From Darksidea phi (lineage: Eukaryota > Ascomycota > Dothideomycetes > Pleosporales > Lentitheciaceae), in the NCBI GenBank assembly GCA_030770425.1, contig JASJFT010000052.1, positions 1 to 64,000 on the forward strand: a stretch of 64,000 nt of DNA, read 5' to 3'. The notes beneath the pieces were generated by a model, which did not search any database, was not told the origin of the DNA, and worked only from the letters and a program-made list of their open reading frames with translations. Position numbers and translations under genes: made by a program. Shown piece after piece: positions 23,164 through 34,372 of this stretch; the first letter of the stretch is position 1; every line of letters starts with the position of its first letter.

Positions 23164-23172
23164 GGGACTATA
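23164..23172 (+). promoter_or_regulatory. Probable TATA box of the FAD oxidoreductase gene
   Basis: The sequence ACTATATAA lies at this position and touches the first ATG at 23175. A TATA box this close implies that transcription starts downstream of that ATG, which favours the internal start at 23301 or 23322. Confidence 0.4.
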
Positions 23173-23300
23173 TAATGGCTGTTTTCCATCCATTTCCAGT
23201 GCCTAGCCTCCTACAGCTCATTGTTTTTACTCCGCTCCTTTTCAGATTTTCTTCCTTCGCTCCTTCGTCGGCCGTCGCTTTTCCCACAACAGCTTTTAAC

Positions 23301-24764
23301 ATGCCGAAAGGCTCTAGCAACATGGCAAAATCGCTCCTTTCCTATCTCCTTCTAAGCCAAGGGCTCCTCGCTTCTGCGTATGCCCTGCCTGTAGAGGACT
23401 GCGACTCTCCGGGGGCTGATGGACACACCTCAGCAACTGAAGAGATCGAAGTAGATGTCGCAATCGTAGGAGGTGGATCCTGCGGCATCAACGCCGCTAC
23501 CTGGCTTCTCGACCGCAACAAGACTGTCGTTGTCCTCGAAGCCAAAAACCAGATCGGCGGCCATGCAGAGACCTACCACGCCCCTACTGGCGTCCCCGTC
23601 AATCTCGGCGTGAGCATTTTCACAAACACTACGACCATCACAGACTACCTGTCAAGATACGACGTTCCATTGACGCGACTTAACCTCAGCACCATAAGCG
23701 CCGCCGCGAGCACCTCTGTTGACTTTTCCACCGGCAATATCATTTCTAATGCTGCGACGCCATCCGCAGAAGAGCAGGCATTGGCTTTGCTGCAATATGC
23801 TGCACAGTTGGCGAAGTATCCAGAAATCACGTTCGGTTACAACTTGCCGTCACCCGTTCCCGAAGACCTATTACTCCCGTTTGGACAGTTTGTCGACAAG
23901 TACAACCTGGGTGCCATGATGAACTCTGTCTATCAATTCAATCAAGGCTATGTTCCGCTCCTCGAAATACCTACGCTCTACATGCTCAAATATTTCGGAC
24001 CCTTCCAGCTGCAATCATTCCAGCAAGGATATTTTATGGTCTCGGCTACTGGAGATACGCGCACCCTCTACGACAATGCCGCCAAGGCCTTAGGCCCGCG
24101 CGTCCTCTACAGTGTCTCCGATATGAAAGTCCAAAGGCCTAGTAATGGCGATCGTGTATCCATTACGGTTGGCAATTCTTCCACCGGCCCTAGGATCGTC
24201 TACGCTAAGAAGCTCATAACGGCCATCCCACCCACGCTCCAGAGCTTGCAGTCCGCTGGCTTTGATCTGGACTCATCGGAGACAAGCATCTTTGGGAAGT
24301 TCTTCTCTAATGCCTACTACTCCCTTGTAGTCAAGAACTCTGGAATTCGCGCTACTCTCTTCAACCGCAATACAGCTAATAAATACGGCGTCCCGACCTT
24401 CCCTGCTATCTATGGAATTATTCCCGTGCAGGGTGCTAGCGACCTCACTCAGATTTTTTACGCCAGTGCAAAGCCCCTATCCGACGACGAAGTTAAAGCC
24501 AATGTCTTGGCAGATATCAACCGGCTCCCAGCATCCGTACGCGGCAACTCGGCGCCTGAAATCGTCTCCATGGCATCCCACTCTCCGTTCAATTTAATGG
24601 TTTCGCCTGAGGATATCAAGAATGGATATTATTCAACATTGGACGGTCTTCAGGGAAAGAAGAGTACTTGGTATTACGGTGCGGCTATTGCGACCCATAG
24701 TAGCAGCACCATTTGGGAAGGGCTGGAAAAGGAGTTCTTGCCTAGGTTCCTAGCCACTTTTTAA
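23301..24764 (+). CDS. Secreted FAD-dependent amine-oxidase-like oxidoreductase
   Basis: An intronless gene. The frame is open from ATG 23175 (529 residues), but I prefer the ATG at 23301 (487 residues) or 23322. From there the N-terminus is a clean signal peptide (MAKSLLSYLLLSQGLLASAY), and the TATA box abuts the upstream ATG. The mature protein begins with a dinucleotide-binding fold, VDVAIVGGGSCGINAATWLL, with the acidic ribose-binding residue in VVVLEAKNQIGGHAETY, as in amine-oxidase/NAD(P)-binding Rossmann flavoproteins. A second FAD-contact region is near the C-terminus. The substrate is unknown; secreted relatives act on amines or small metabolites. Confidence 0.8.
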   Translation: MPKGSSNMAKSLLSYLLLSQGLLASAYALPVEDCDSPGADGHTSATEEIEVDVAIVGGGSCGINAATWLLDRNKTVVVLEAKNQIGGHAETYHAPTGVPVNLGVSIFTNTTTITDYLSRYDVPLTRLNLSTISAAASTSVDFSTGNIISNAATPSAEEQALALLQYAAQLAKYPEITFGYNLPSPVPEDLLLPFGQFVDKYNLGAMMNSVYQFNQGYVPLLEIPTLYMLKYFGPFQLQSFQQGYFMVSATGDTRTLYDNAAKALGPRVLYSVSDMKVQRPSNGDRVSITVGNSSTGPRIVYAKKLITAIPPTLQSLQSAGFDLDSSETSIFGKFFSNAYYSLVVKNSGIRATLFNRNTANKYGVPTFPAIYGIIPVQGASDLTQIFYASAKPLSDDEVKANVLADINRLPASVRGNSAPEIVSMASHSPFNLMVSPEDIKNGYYSTLDGLQGKKSTWYYGAAIATHSSSTIWEGLEKEFLPRFLATF

Positions 24765-25565
24765 GCGTGGGAAGTTCCTCGAGTGACTTGCCTTAGAGTG
24801 AGGTCTTAGAGGGCAGAAGGACTACCCACTTAGCCTATTAATCCTCCTTCGCCAGGGCTAAGGCTCCAACATCGCCTTCGTCGCTAGTTAGCCCTGTTAG
24901 CCCTACAAGACCGCAAAGTTAATGGGGACTTTTTTAGCTACTTTATGCTGGTTAGCGGCACTAATAATAATACTGCTATTAATACGACTTGTTGGTTCTC
25001 CATGACTTGATACCGAGCAGAAAGGGTTCTTCAAATCCTGCGAATAGTAGGACAAATCAAGGCAAGGACCGCGCAGGAAGTTCATACAGGTAAGAAGCTT
25101 CACGCTCGAAGGTGTCGGCTACAACGAGACATTTGCTTTATTCATGAAGCCGATGAACTATAATGGCCTCTTTGCAATGGGGCTGCGCTTGATCTCGCCA
25201 TCAATGAGATGAACGTTAGGACCGCTTTGCTGTATGGGGAAATAGATCATGAGATCTATATCCAACACCCTGACAGCATGACGGATTGTATATCAAGGGT
25301 CACAACTAGCTGATTTAGTAAATGCACGTCTGGCTCGTGTTTTCATTATGTCTGTCCGCCTGAGGATGATATGCAGTAAGTATCCCCAGCGTAGTGCCGA
25401 CTCGTTTGAACAGCGCTTGCCACCATTCAGACAAGAAGCGTCCGTCGCGGTCCGATATTATAGGCTTGGGTAGTTCCAGTCAGACACGACGTAGTCCCAA
25501 AGACGAATAGCCTAGTAGTAAGCGTCGCCCTCGACCTTCCCGGGAACCAGTTTCATGAGTCTCCA
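24765..25565 (-). mobile_element. Relic of a Ty3/gypsy retrotransposon (integrase part)
   Basis: On the minus strand, about 25463 down to 25315 translates in one frame to the integrase core. It reads ISDRDGRFLSEWWQALFKRV and then continues in frame to TAYHPQADRHNENTSQTC, the degenerate form of the usual AYHPQTDGQSERTNQ block, and stops shortly after. The next 60 bp upstream on that strand (25481-25560) also resembles integrase, with in-frame stops. The stretch down to about 24765 is probably further decayed element. No long terminal repeats were identified, so this is a dead fragment. Confidence 0.7.
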
Positions 25566-26204
25566 AGTAAGTAAGGGCCGCCTGTCGGTTTTTCCTTTTG
25601 GTGTCGAGGGCGCATAACATTGCGGAATGTACGCGCGGCGGCCAGCTCTGCCACGCTTAAAACCAAAGCATCAGGAAGTAGCGGGTACGGGCGGCTATTA
25701 CGCTGTCGATTATCGAGATTGATAATGAGCATAGCGTTATGTTGAAAGCAATTATGACTGTAGCTGTCACGGCTGTCTGCTCAACAGAACGCTTCAGGAC
25801 TCGATTTGATGAGGAGATTCCCTAAAAGCAACAGTTAATGCGGTAATACTAAGAAAATAGGGAAACGTTTAATTAAGCCTAGTCCCTAGGTAGTTTGTAC
25901 TAGGGACTCTCTCTATATACATAGCTAGATACTTAGCTTGTGTAGAAATCAGAGCACTCAACTTCCGATACTGCGCACCACGTGACAGTAGCGCTTGGTT
26001 GGTCACGCTGGGACAGGCACTGAAAGGTATTTCATCCCGATTACATTAAATCGCCAGAAGGTTGTTGAAACCAAAGAGGGTTGCAGTCGTTGCCTGAAGC
26101 GTCACGACATGTCTGCGAGGGCAACGTTCCGATCCTCATGAAAAGAGATCGTGGCGCGCAATCACTCGACATATCGCATTTTGAGAATCAGACTCTACGC
26201 TCTG
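25566..26204. other. Gene-poor spacer
   Basis: The stretch contains a perfect 9-bp hairpin, AGTCCCTAG / CTAGGGACT, around 25880-25910. The first part is probably more of the decayed gypsy element. No gene is supported. Confidence 0.35.
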
Positions 26205-27279
26205 CTAACTATAGTGCTTGCAGCGGCACTTGGCGCAACGAAGAAGACGCTCGTACGGGTCTATAAAACATAGAAAATCAGCGTTGCAGAGCCTGCATTC
26301 CCCCGTCTTTCTCAAGACTTCCAAGCACCCCCTCAATCCCGATAGCTCCAGCTCGCATTGTTGTATTTGCTCTTCTGCCTTGCATAGCTGAAGGTTGCTT
26401 TCCTCTTGTTGCCCGGCCAGGGCTTGGAATTCTTGGGCACAGGCGTGCAGAACTTTGATCGAAAAGTCCGTCAGGACACCCAGGTTCTTGAATTGATCTG
26501 AACCCAGAAGACTCGAAATATTTGCTACAGTCGCCGAAGCCAAGATTCCGAGTAGCTCATCATCTCCCGTTGACTGAACGGCTGTATCGATTGCGGTGGG
26601 TAGATCTGCAACCCAAGATTGATCCTCAGTATCACTCCGAAGAAGATGCTTGATCTTCGTGTTCGCTAGCGAAACGAGTTTATCAATACCGTAATAATCG
26701 CCAATAGAGTTGACATTGATATTTGCGAACAGGGAAGCAGTAACGGTTGATTCCGGCGGCGAAGGCGCAGCTGGAGCTTTGGAAGCCGGATTTGTATTAT
26801 TCTCTTCGGTATCACTAAATTGAAGCTGATTTACTAACAAGCCAACTGTTTCTGATATTAGCAGTTGCGAGACCACCAAGCTAATAGTCGGCTGCCCCAC
26901 CTTCCCCAATCTCATCGATGTCACCTCTACAAGCATCCCGGCCGGGAGACCCCTGTTCGTCCTCGTGATCATCGTAATCGCCGGTGTATATGAACTGGAT
27001 TAGCCGCCTCACAGTGTTCGGCTGAAAGTTATGCATCGTAATGACATTGGTATCTGACTCCTACATCGGTGAGTCAAACAACCCTGCAATATCCTAGATT
27101 ATTCACTGGAGACACACCTCGAACCCTCCTTGGGTTGCTGCTTTGAGCACGGGAGACTGTACACAGACAATAGCTTTATGGACCTTGAACTCTTGCCCGT
27201 TGCAAACGAACTTGAGATCGCTGAACTCGCCCGATTCCATTAACTGGACCAAAATTGAATTTGGGCTCTTAGCAGACAT
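26205..27279 (-). CDS. BTB/POZ domain protein with C-terminal cysteine cluster
   Basis: Three exons (27279-27118, 27060-26925, 26851-26205) give 314 residues. The introns are 57 nt (GTGTGT..TAG) and 73 nt (GTGACA..CTAATATCAG), and the joined length is a multiple of three. Residues 1-90 form the BTB fold: GEFSDLKFVCNGQEFKVHK, VCVQSPVLKAA, then FQPNTVRRLIQFIYTGDYDD. SIGDYYGIDKLVSLA follows, the usual post-BTB helix. The C-terminus has a coiled-coil-like stretch and a cluster of CxxC type (CRLCNADFLC, CAKCRC) that may bind zinc. Fungal BTB proteins of this kind are abundant and mostly unstudied. A role as a Cullin-3 adaptor or scaffold is possible only by analogy. Confidence 0.8.
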
Positions 27280-27544
27280 TTTAAACGGCTGATAGAAACC
27301 CAGGCTGCGTACGAATACTGAGGAGAGAGAGGTTGGTTCTTGCAGGCCTGTTGAGAGGGAGCCTTGGGGTGGATAAGACCTCTTGTGGTAGTACACGTCA
27401 TACCAACGTCAGAGGCTGTTGTGTGGCTTTGCGCGTGACCTTGACACCACCCCTCAGTTTCTTGAAGCCGCACCGCTCATGGAAAGTTGTACTGATTGCC
27501 ATAATTAGAAGGTTATATTTTAGTTCTGGTGTTTATACCTGGAA

Positions 27545-27730
27545 GTATAGCCAACCCTAGTCCACGTGTAAATGCTTCGTGTTTCTGCATAGGTAGTGGT
27601 TTTACAAGTCCATCTGTCAAGCCACCTAACTTTATTGAGGTAATGTCAATTTCCCCTCTTTGTACTTGTTCTCTCAACCAATGGTGCTTGACGGTCGGGT
27701 GGTTCCAGTCAATGCGAACCCATACAGCTT
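27545..27730 (-). mobile_element. Relic of a Ty1/copia retrotransposon (RNase H end)
   Basis: On the minus strand one frame reads VKHHWLREQVQRGEIDITSI, then GLTDGLVKPLPMQKHEAFTR and GLG. This is the well-known C-terminal part of copia RNase H, with the pattern KHIDIRxHWxREKV, DGLTKPLPxxKH and LGL. Sequence on either side does not continue the polyprotein. It is a short fragment about 270 bp from the start of the BTB gene. Confidence 0.7.
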
Positions 27731-28312
27731 GTACGTGCGACTATCGCGCCCGCCCGTTGTTGGATGGTATCATGCTCGTATGCGAGGCGCGAGAGAGAGA
27801 TTTTGTAGGTAGTAAGGCGTCCGAAAGCATGTTCAGTACGGAGGAGAGGCTTGGATTGCTGAGCAATGCGACCGTCAAGGAAGCTGGCTCGCGGGACTGG
27901 TGGGATGGATAAGTGGGGTCATGGAGGGGGCTCTTTTTTATATTGCGTAAGTATTTTATATCCGAAGAAGTGATAGAGGGTAGTTCGGTCGAGAGATCCG
28001 GGGCCAACGGAGGAGTAGGGGAACGGAAGCAGTGACGTATGGCCCTTCCGGCGCTTCGTAGATGGTTTCAGATTGTCTCACTAAAATATAAAATAAAAAA
28101 CGAAAACTGGGGGCGTACTACAAAGCAAAAATATACAACCATCCGCGTCCCAAATCCGACCGTCAGCTGAATGTGCATCCGTAGCATTGATACCGTTGTT
28201 CTTTATTACGACGGTCAAGCGCCTGCAGAATGAGTAGGCATCGTTGGCTCCGCGAGCGTGACCGAACGGCGAAACTGTCTCGGTAGACGGCCGTTGTTTA
28301 GGGCTACATTGG
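27731..28312. other. Intergenic region
   Basis: Short ORFs only, with no recognised motif. Confidence 0.35.
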
Positions 28313-28435
28313 TCATTGCTGCTGCACTGGAGAAGGCCGTGCTTGCGAGATAGTGTATGGAGGAGGGGTGCAGTCGGGTTGAGCTGCGACTGGTTTGCGA
28401 ACATGGAAGTCATCGGCGCTGGTGGTAGTGGCCAT
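28313..28435 (-). CDS. Possible 40-residue protein or first exon
   Basis: The ATG at 28435 opens a 40-codon frame starting MATTTSADDFHVRKP and ending PSPVQQQ before TGA. Composition is typical of a disordered fungal N-terminus. I could not find a convincing next exon, although GT dinucleotides near the end could serve as donors. It may be a small gene, a first exon, or chance. Confidence 0.25.
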   Translation of the reverse strand: MATTTSADDFHVRKPVAAQPDCTPPPYTISQARPSPVQQQ

Positions 28436-30349
28436 GGTTGTATCTGCGAGATTGGATAGGGAACGGTGGTATGATAGATGAGTGCTGCTAGGGAAGAGGT
28501 AGGGGATCCTGAATCAGTGGGGAGGGGATCTTCCAGACGACGACATCTCAGACAATTTCATCCAAAAGCGGTAAGTACACTAGAGCCTTCTGCTGCATCA
28601 CCTTTCTGTGGGTAGCGCCTTGGAATGCCCAAAGCGAGCTATGCTACCTTGGACATGTACGTTGACGATCTTATACCTCCCTCGGCAAGCGAACACATTC
28701 GTTCTGATGTAGCTACGCCCGCTCTCTGCTCAGGTATAGGTTCTAACCAGCGAGAATTCAGCAAGGCTGAGTAATTCCATCTGCATACCATATGCCATCA
28801 TGCGACGTACCAAAGATTTCACGTATCCAGAGGAGAGGATAACGTGTATCCAGTGCCCTTATCTGTACTATGACGACAACAATGTTGAAGTAACACCAAA
28901 GCTCATAGCATGAAGATTGAGCAGACACTGAACGAGTGGCAATCGCACGGTATCGACCTCTTCATGCCAACAACGAACCTTGTTTGACCGATCAGCAAAG
29001 CAAATGCTCCAGGATAACGGCCTCCAAATTCAATCCTAGAATTTCCCACGTCCACCCGCCACGATATGACAAGATAGGGGCGGAGGACCTACCAAAACAG
29101 TGCCGAAAATGAGCCTTACACATTAACAGCGTTGTCCGCGAGCTAATCGGCTAGCTTGAGAGATAGCAAGGTGAGAGAATAGAGATCGACCTGCTCTCGC
29201 TCGTTGTCTAGGATGCCACTGGACGCCAAGAGATTGAAAGTATATGCGCTTTCTGCGGCGACCATAAAAAGAGACTTGCACCAGCACTTTAGCATCGCGG
29301 ATACTCATAGATTCCCGCGGAACTATGAGCGAAAAGAAAAGGACACGATGCGACGGCAAGGCTGTTTCGCGGTGCATAGTCTGAGGACATCAGTCGACAT
29401 ACGGCCGAGGGAAATCTGTCGTGGCAACACGGCTAGACAAAGATGCGTCACGAATTCTCTAGAGGGATGGCGGGCTATGAACGAGACGGTTATTCGTTCG
29501 TGTGTCGTCGTTGAAGACGCCTTGTCATATGGTGTTGGATCCTTGGCCGAGTTAGAACCCACCCCACGCGTTCATACTTAACGCTGACACATAATTATCC
29601 CAATCTTCCGATTCAACAAAGCGTGGTCAGCACTCACCCACCGCCCATCACCCGCTTTGTCATGGGAACCTTAAGAGATGGTGCCGAAATTCCTCGTTCA
29701 AGTATTCTTCCCGCACGACGCGGTATCGGCTTCAGTCGAGGCCCCGGCCCATTCCAATCCTACTTCTACAACGCTGCCGGACCTTTCGCAGACTCTCGAT
29801 TTTCGGCATCCCGTCGCCCGCTTCGCTTTATAAAGGTACTTGTAGTCTTGAATCTATAGTTCCGCAAGGCTCTCGCCAAGATTGCGGCGGAGATAGGAGC
29901 TCAGTAGCGACGACGTGGAGCATAACAGGTACAGTTTTTGCTTATTCAAGCGATTATCCACGACGGTCGAGTGCGCGTAGAAGTCCTTTTTACGGATCCC
30001 AAATTCCGTACCAGTCATGATGATGTGAGTTTGCGATCCTTTGGGGGCTGATAGGTAGTGTGCTGTTAAACTGGCCAATCAGGTCGCACGAAGGGTTTTT
30101 CTGACGTAGGGCGCGGGCTAGACTTGGTTTAGTTGCCAACTGCATCCTTTCTTTTTCGTGACATTCCTTCCACGCGGGTCGCGGATGTATAAAGACTGTT
30201 GTTCTTTTGAAGTTCATTCCCATCATCGCTAGTGTCGCTTCTTCGAGAATTTGAATCGAGAGGGTCTCTCTCTGTCCAACACTTTGCTTAAATCTGACTC
30301 ACACTTCCATCGTCAAGCCCTCCTCGTCGGCAGAGGCGATCTCTTTAAA
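28436..30349. other. Long intergenic region
   Basis: About 1.9 kb with overlapping ORFs of at most 125 codons on both strands and no motif. A TATAAAG at about 30188, some 160 bp before the transporter ATG, is a possible promoter element. No repeat was recognised. Confidence 0.35.
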
Positions 30350-32116
30350 ATGAGCATAACAGAAACAATCGAACTCTCTACCCCTGCCCTAAAGACCCAC
30401 TACCCCGACAGCTCCGCCCAGGAACCACGCGCCCCATCATCCCACGCCAGCCTCAATCTCCCATCCACGCCCAGCGACGACGAACACAACATCGCACTCG
30501 CCCAAAACACCAAACCCACCCCCTCAAACCTGCAGATAATCATAACAATCTTCCAGCCCTCGCTCATCAACTTCTTCTCCAGCTTCACCAATGGCATCAT
30601 CACCGTCGGCCTCCCCGTCATTGCGCGCTCTATCAATCTTCCTCGGTCTTTGTACCTCTGGCCTTCTTCCGTGTTCGGACTGACATCCGGCGCGATGCTG
30701 CTCATCGCGGGTGCTATCGCCGATATCGTTGGTGCGCGGAGCGTCGAGTTGGTCGGAGTGGTGCTCCTCGGTGCGTTCACGTTGGCGTGCGGTCTCGCGG
30801 ATACCGGAATCCAGCTCGTCGTTTTCCGCGCATTGCAGGGTGTCGCTTTGGCTATGCATCTCCCGGCATCCGTCTCCATCATTGCAGCTGCGGTGCCGCC
30901 TGGAAAGGCTAGAAATGTCGGTTTTGCGTGTCTTGGGCTCAGTCAGCCGTTGGGCTTCTCGGTTGGTCTGGTGCTCAGTGGTATCATGATTGAAAGGGCG
31001 GGATGGCGCTCCGGATTCTATCTCTCCGGGGGAGCGACGCTGGTTGCTGCTGTGGCGTCATTCTGGGTGTTACCGAGGATTAAGACGGCGGCTCCAAGTG
31101 GATCGGCTTCGTTGTGGAAGAGGGTGTGGAATGAGATTGACTGGTTTGGTGGAGTTGTTGCGAGTGCTGGACTGGCGATTTTGTCGTATGTGCTTGCGTG
31201 AGTGATTGTCCTTTTCGATGCGCTGCTGGAAAAGCTGACATGGTAAATAGCATTTTGAGCGCCGACCTGGCCACGATCAGATCAGCCGAAACTGCTTCGT
31301 TGTTCGCCTTGAGTTTAATGCTTCTCGCTGCATTCCCTGCTTGGATGCACTACCGCGAGAAAGCCGGCAAACCCGCGCTCATCCCAAACAGTTTGTGGAG
31401 GAACATTCCGTTCTCTGCGATATGTATCATGGTCATGCTATCGTGGGGCGTCATGAACTCGATTGAGATCTTCTCCAGTCTTTAGTGAGGCCCTCCTTCA
31501 GAGCCAAAGTAGAGGATTCCTAACCGCCTCGTATAGCTTCCAGGAAGTCCAGAACGCTTCCACCTTGACGACTTCTCTCTACCTTCTCCCCAATCTCGGT
31601 ACAGGCGTCGCCATAAACCTCACGGTCGGTCTCGTCGTGCACCGCTTCCCAGCCCGCTGGCTCGTCGCAGGCTCCACACTAATCTGCGCCCTCTCACCTC
31701 TCCTCATGGCCGTTGTGAACCCGAACTGGAAGTATTGGTACCTGGAGTTCTGGGCGCAGATCTTCGCCCCCTTCAGTGCCGATGTACTCTTCACTGTCGG
31801 CCTCATCATTGTTAGCGACAGCTTTCCGGAGAAGACGCAAGGGCTGGCTGGCGCCGTATTCAACACTGTCGGACAGTTCGGAATGAGCCTTGGCGTCGGC
31901 GTGTGTCAGGTCGTTGCGTTAGGCGTGATGGGTACTAACGGCGGTTCGGCGGGCCACGGCGGAGAAGGTGCAGCGTTCGAGGGTCAGGATCCGATGAAGG
32001 CGCTGAAAGGGTACCGTGCGAGCTTCTGGACCATGTTTGCGTACATGGTCGTGGTTGCGGTCATTGCCATCGTAGGGCTGAGGAAGGCCGGTAAGGTCGG
32101 CGTGAAGAGAGAGTAG
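30350..32116 (+). CDS. MFS transporter, DHA2 (14-helix drug:H+ antiporter) type
   Basis: Three exons (30350-31197, 31251-31484, 31537-32116) give 553 residues. The introns are 53 and 52 nt, with donors GTGAGT and GTGAGG. A hydrophilic N-terminus of about 60 residues precedes the first helix. Motif A-like GAIADIVGARSV follows helix 2. The antiporter motif C region reads GLSQPLGFSVGLVLSG. The second half (LYFQEVQNASTLTTSLYLLP onward) and the final helix before a Lys/Arg-rich tail match the 14-helix DHA2 layout. The protein is expected in the plasma membrane, exporting small molecules. Neighbours do not form a biosynthetic cluster, so the substrate is open. Confidence 0.85.
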
Positions 32117-32249
32117 GCATTCTCGAGAGTAACACGAAGCTGTCCGGATTTTAATAGCAAATATGGTATGATACCTGGTATCTCCGCAGAGAGCTTTGCC
32201 ATTTGCTCCTCATTGGATTGTTAGAATCGTCGTCTTCATTCTTCTCCTG

Positions 32250-33006
32250 CTACTCCAGCTTCCAATTCACTGTGCAGCCCATGCGAAGATGAATGTATTC
32301 AGAGCCCGAACCGGCCCCATCAAAGCGCAACCCAACAGAGAGCCAAGAAAGCCTCCACAAAAGCCTGGAGTTGAATAAAACCTCGACTCCAAACGCAGTG
32401 GCCATATAAAGAGCTATGGGACCCGCTTCTGGTACGACGTCTGAGCCCAATCCGTTCTGAATGGGCACCGATTCACAACCCATCGGGGTAGTAGCAGCGA
32501 CAAATCCAGTAAGAGCGGCCACAACAACGTATCGTCGGGTGGCAAGGGATAGGACTCTCTGTATTCTTGCTCGGCGGAAGGATCGAGAGACGCGAGCCAT
32601 ACACATGACATTAGGGAAACCTGGATGAAGTATCTCGGGGGTATGGCATACCAGCCTCACCGGGATGTTGAGCGCGCAGATAGCTTAGCTGGGTCGATAG
32701 ATTGAAGTAGAGCGCGGCGAAGTATATTGCGAAGAAGTAGGCCGTGCTTTGATTGGTCTGATTCGTCAACGAGGTGGGTTTGGATGAGGCGCATTGTGTC
32801 GCCAAGAGAGACTGCCATTGCCGATGCAAGCGCTGGAATGCGATGCCGCTTGCTACAGGAAGCATGCTGGCTACTGTAGTACGGAAGCCGGTAGCAGATG
32901 ACAGTGGTAAAGGAGAGCGCAGTGTAGATGGCACAACTCTGAAACTCATGCATCGTACGCCCCTCGAGAGGCGGATGAGGCTGGACATCTTCGGCGCTTG
33001 GTGCAT
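32250..33006 (-). CDS. Hypothetical protein with possible mitochondrial leader
   Basis: Two overlapping open frames can be joined by a 40-nt intron (32621-32660, GTGAGG..ATCCAG), giving 238 residues. The N-terminus is Arg/Ser-rich without acids (SSLIRLSRGVRCMSFRVVPS), like a mitochondrial presequence. Two weakly hydrophobic segments follow (AYFFAIYFAALYF and YVVVAALTGFVAA). The intron is shorter than usual and I know no homologue, so the model is tentative. Confidence 0.4.
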
Positions 33007-33318
33007 CTGCACGGTCGTGGTCGACGTCGCGTTTTGAATAGCGAAGAGTCAGGAAGATACGTTGACACACTCGGCGTTTTCGTTTTTTCTACAGTACCAT
33101 GGGTCGAGATGGCCTTCAGCGTGTAGAACGCTGTCGCCGAACTTCCATAGTGGAAACAATCCCGACGAACATCCCCTATGCTAAGCTTAAATACGGAAAT
33201 GCTGGGGGTGACGCCATAGCTTCAAGAATTGGGATGAACCATCTTAGTAGCAGAATATCGCATACACACCCTTTACGTGCGCGCACCTTCCAGAAACAAC
33301 CTACACTACCGCACCTCA
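33007..33318. other. Spacer
   Basis: About 310 bp between two minus-strand genes. Nothing was recognised. Confidence 0.4.
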
Positions 33319-34372
33319 TCACGCATCATCCAACCCCTCAAAAAGATGCACTCCCCACCCATCACTCGGATTATTAAACCTAATGGGCTCCTCGCCCAAC
33401 TTCTCAATCCTCACAAAATCATCATTCGCCAACACACACTCGGTCGCGCCAAGATTTTCCTTAATATACGCCTCATGCTTGCTCTTGGGGATAACGCTCA
33501 CTCCTCTGCTGATACCCCAAGCGAGCACGACTTGTGCAGGCGTGCAATCTCTTTTCTCGGCGATGTCCTTGATAGTTTTGTTTTCGAGGAGGAGCGGGGC
33601 TTTCGATCGCGTGGTCACGGATCGTCGCGAGCGGTCGCCGTACGTGGGGTTCATGTTTCCTAGGGGGGAGTAACCGGTCACTTTGATGCCGTGCGCTTGG
33701 TGCGCGCGGGTCCATTGTGGTTGTGGAAGGTAGGGATGCAACTCCATCTGATGCACTGCAGGCTTCACATGGCTGTGCTTCATCAAGCTCTTCAGCTGTG
33801 CAGGCGAGAAGTTGGAGATGCCGATGTTGCGCACGCGTCCGGTGGTGAGCAGCTTGGACATGGCGTGCCAGGTGTCGATGTAGTCGTAGTGGTATTTCTT
33901 GTCGTGGGGGCCCTTGCCGACGGGCCAGTGCATGAGGTACAGGTCGAGGTAGTCCAGATGGAGATCTTGGAGCGTCTGATTTAGGGCGGCTTCAACGCGG
34001 GAGGGGTCGTGGCTAGCATGGTCAGCAAGCGGAGCAGAAACACCAGACAGCTGCAGCGTACTGGTCGTTCCAGAGCTTACTCGTCACCCATATATCTTCT
34101 CTTCTTATCCCCGCGTTCTTCAGGCCCTGTGCGATGCCTCTGCCAACATGTTTCTCGTTGCCGTATGCGGCTGCACAGTCAATCTGCCTATATCCGGACT
34201 CGATCGCAATAGCGACAGCATCTGTGGTGTTTTCGGGCGACTCGTCCAAGTTCCACGTTCCAAAGCCAATCAACGGCTGCTCAATGCCCTGTGGCGAAAG
34301 CGCGATTGGCTGCTGGTTGTTGCGGCATTGGCAAAGGCCAATGAAGGCTGCAATGGCAACAGACGACCGCAT
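33319..34372 (-). CDS. Aldo/keto reductase with N-terminal leader peptide
   Basis: Two exons (34372-34062 and 34012-33319) join across a 49-nt intron (GTACGC, branch CTGAC, acceptor GCTAG), giving 334 residues. The AKR fold and full catalytic tetrad are visible: Asp and Tyr in QIDCAAAYGNE, Lys in VTSKLWND, and His in LYLMHWPVG. The NADPH-binding C-terminal part has VSVIPKSKHEAYIKEN. The start at 34372 gives a hydrophobic N-terminus, RSSVAIAAFIGLCQC, which is unusual because most AKRs are cytosolic. The frame upstream is open, but only with non-ATG codons. The enzyme is expected to reduce aldehydes or ketones with NADPH. Confidence 0.85.

Noticed and set aside
19539..31200. Possible secondary-metabolite cluster (P450, FAD oxidoreductase, MFS transporter)
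   Set aside because: The P450 is dead, the genes are spread over 12 kb with mobile relics between them, and no synthase or cluster regulator is present.
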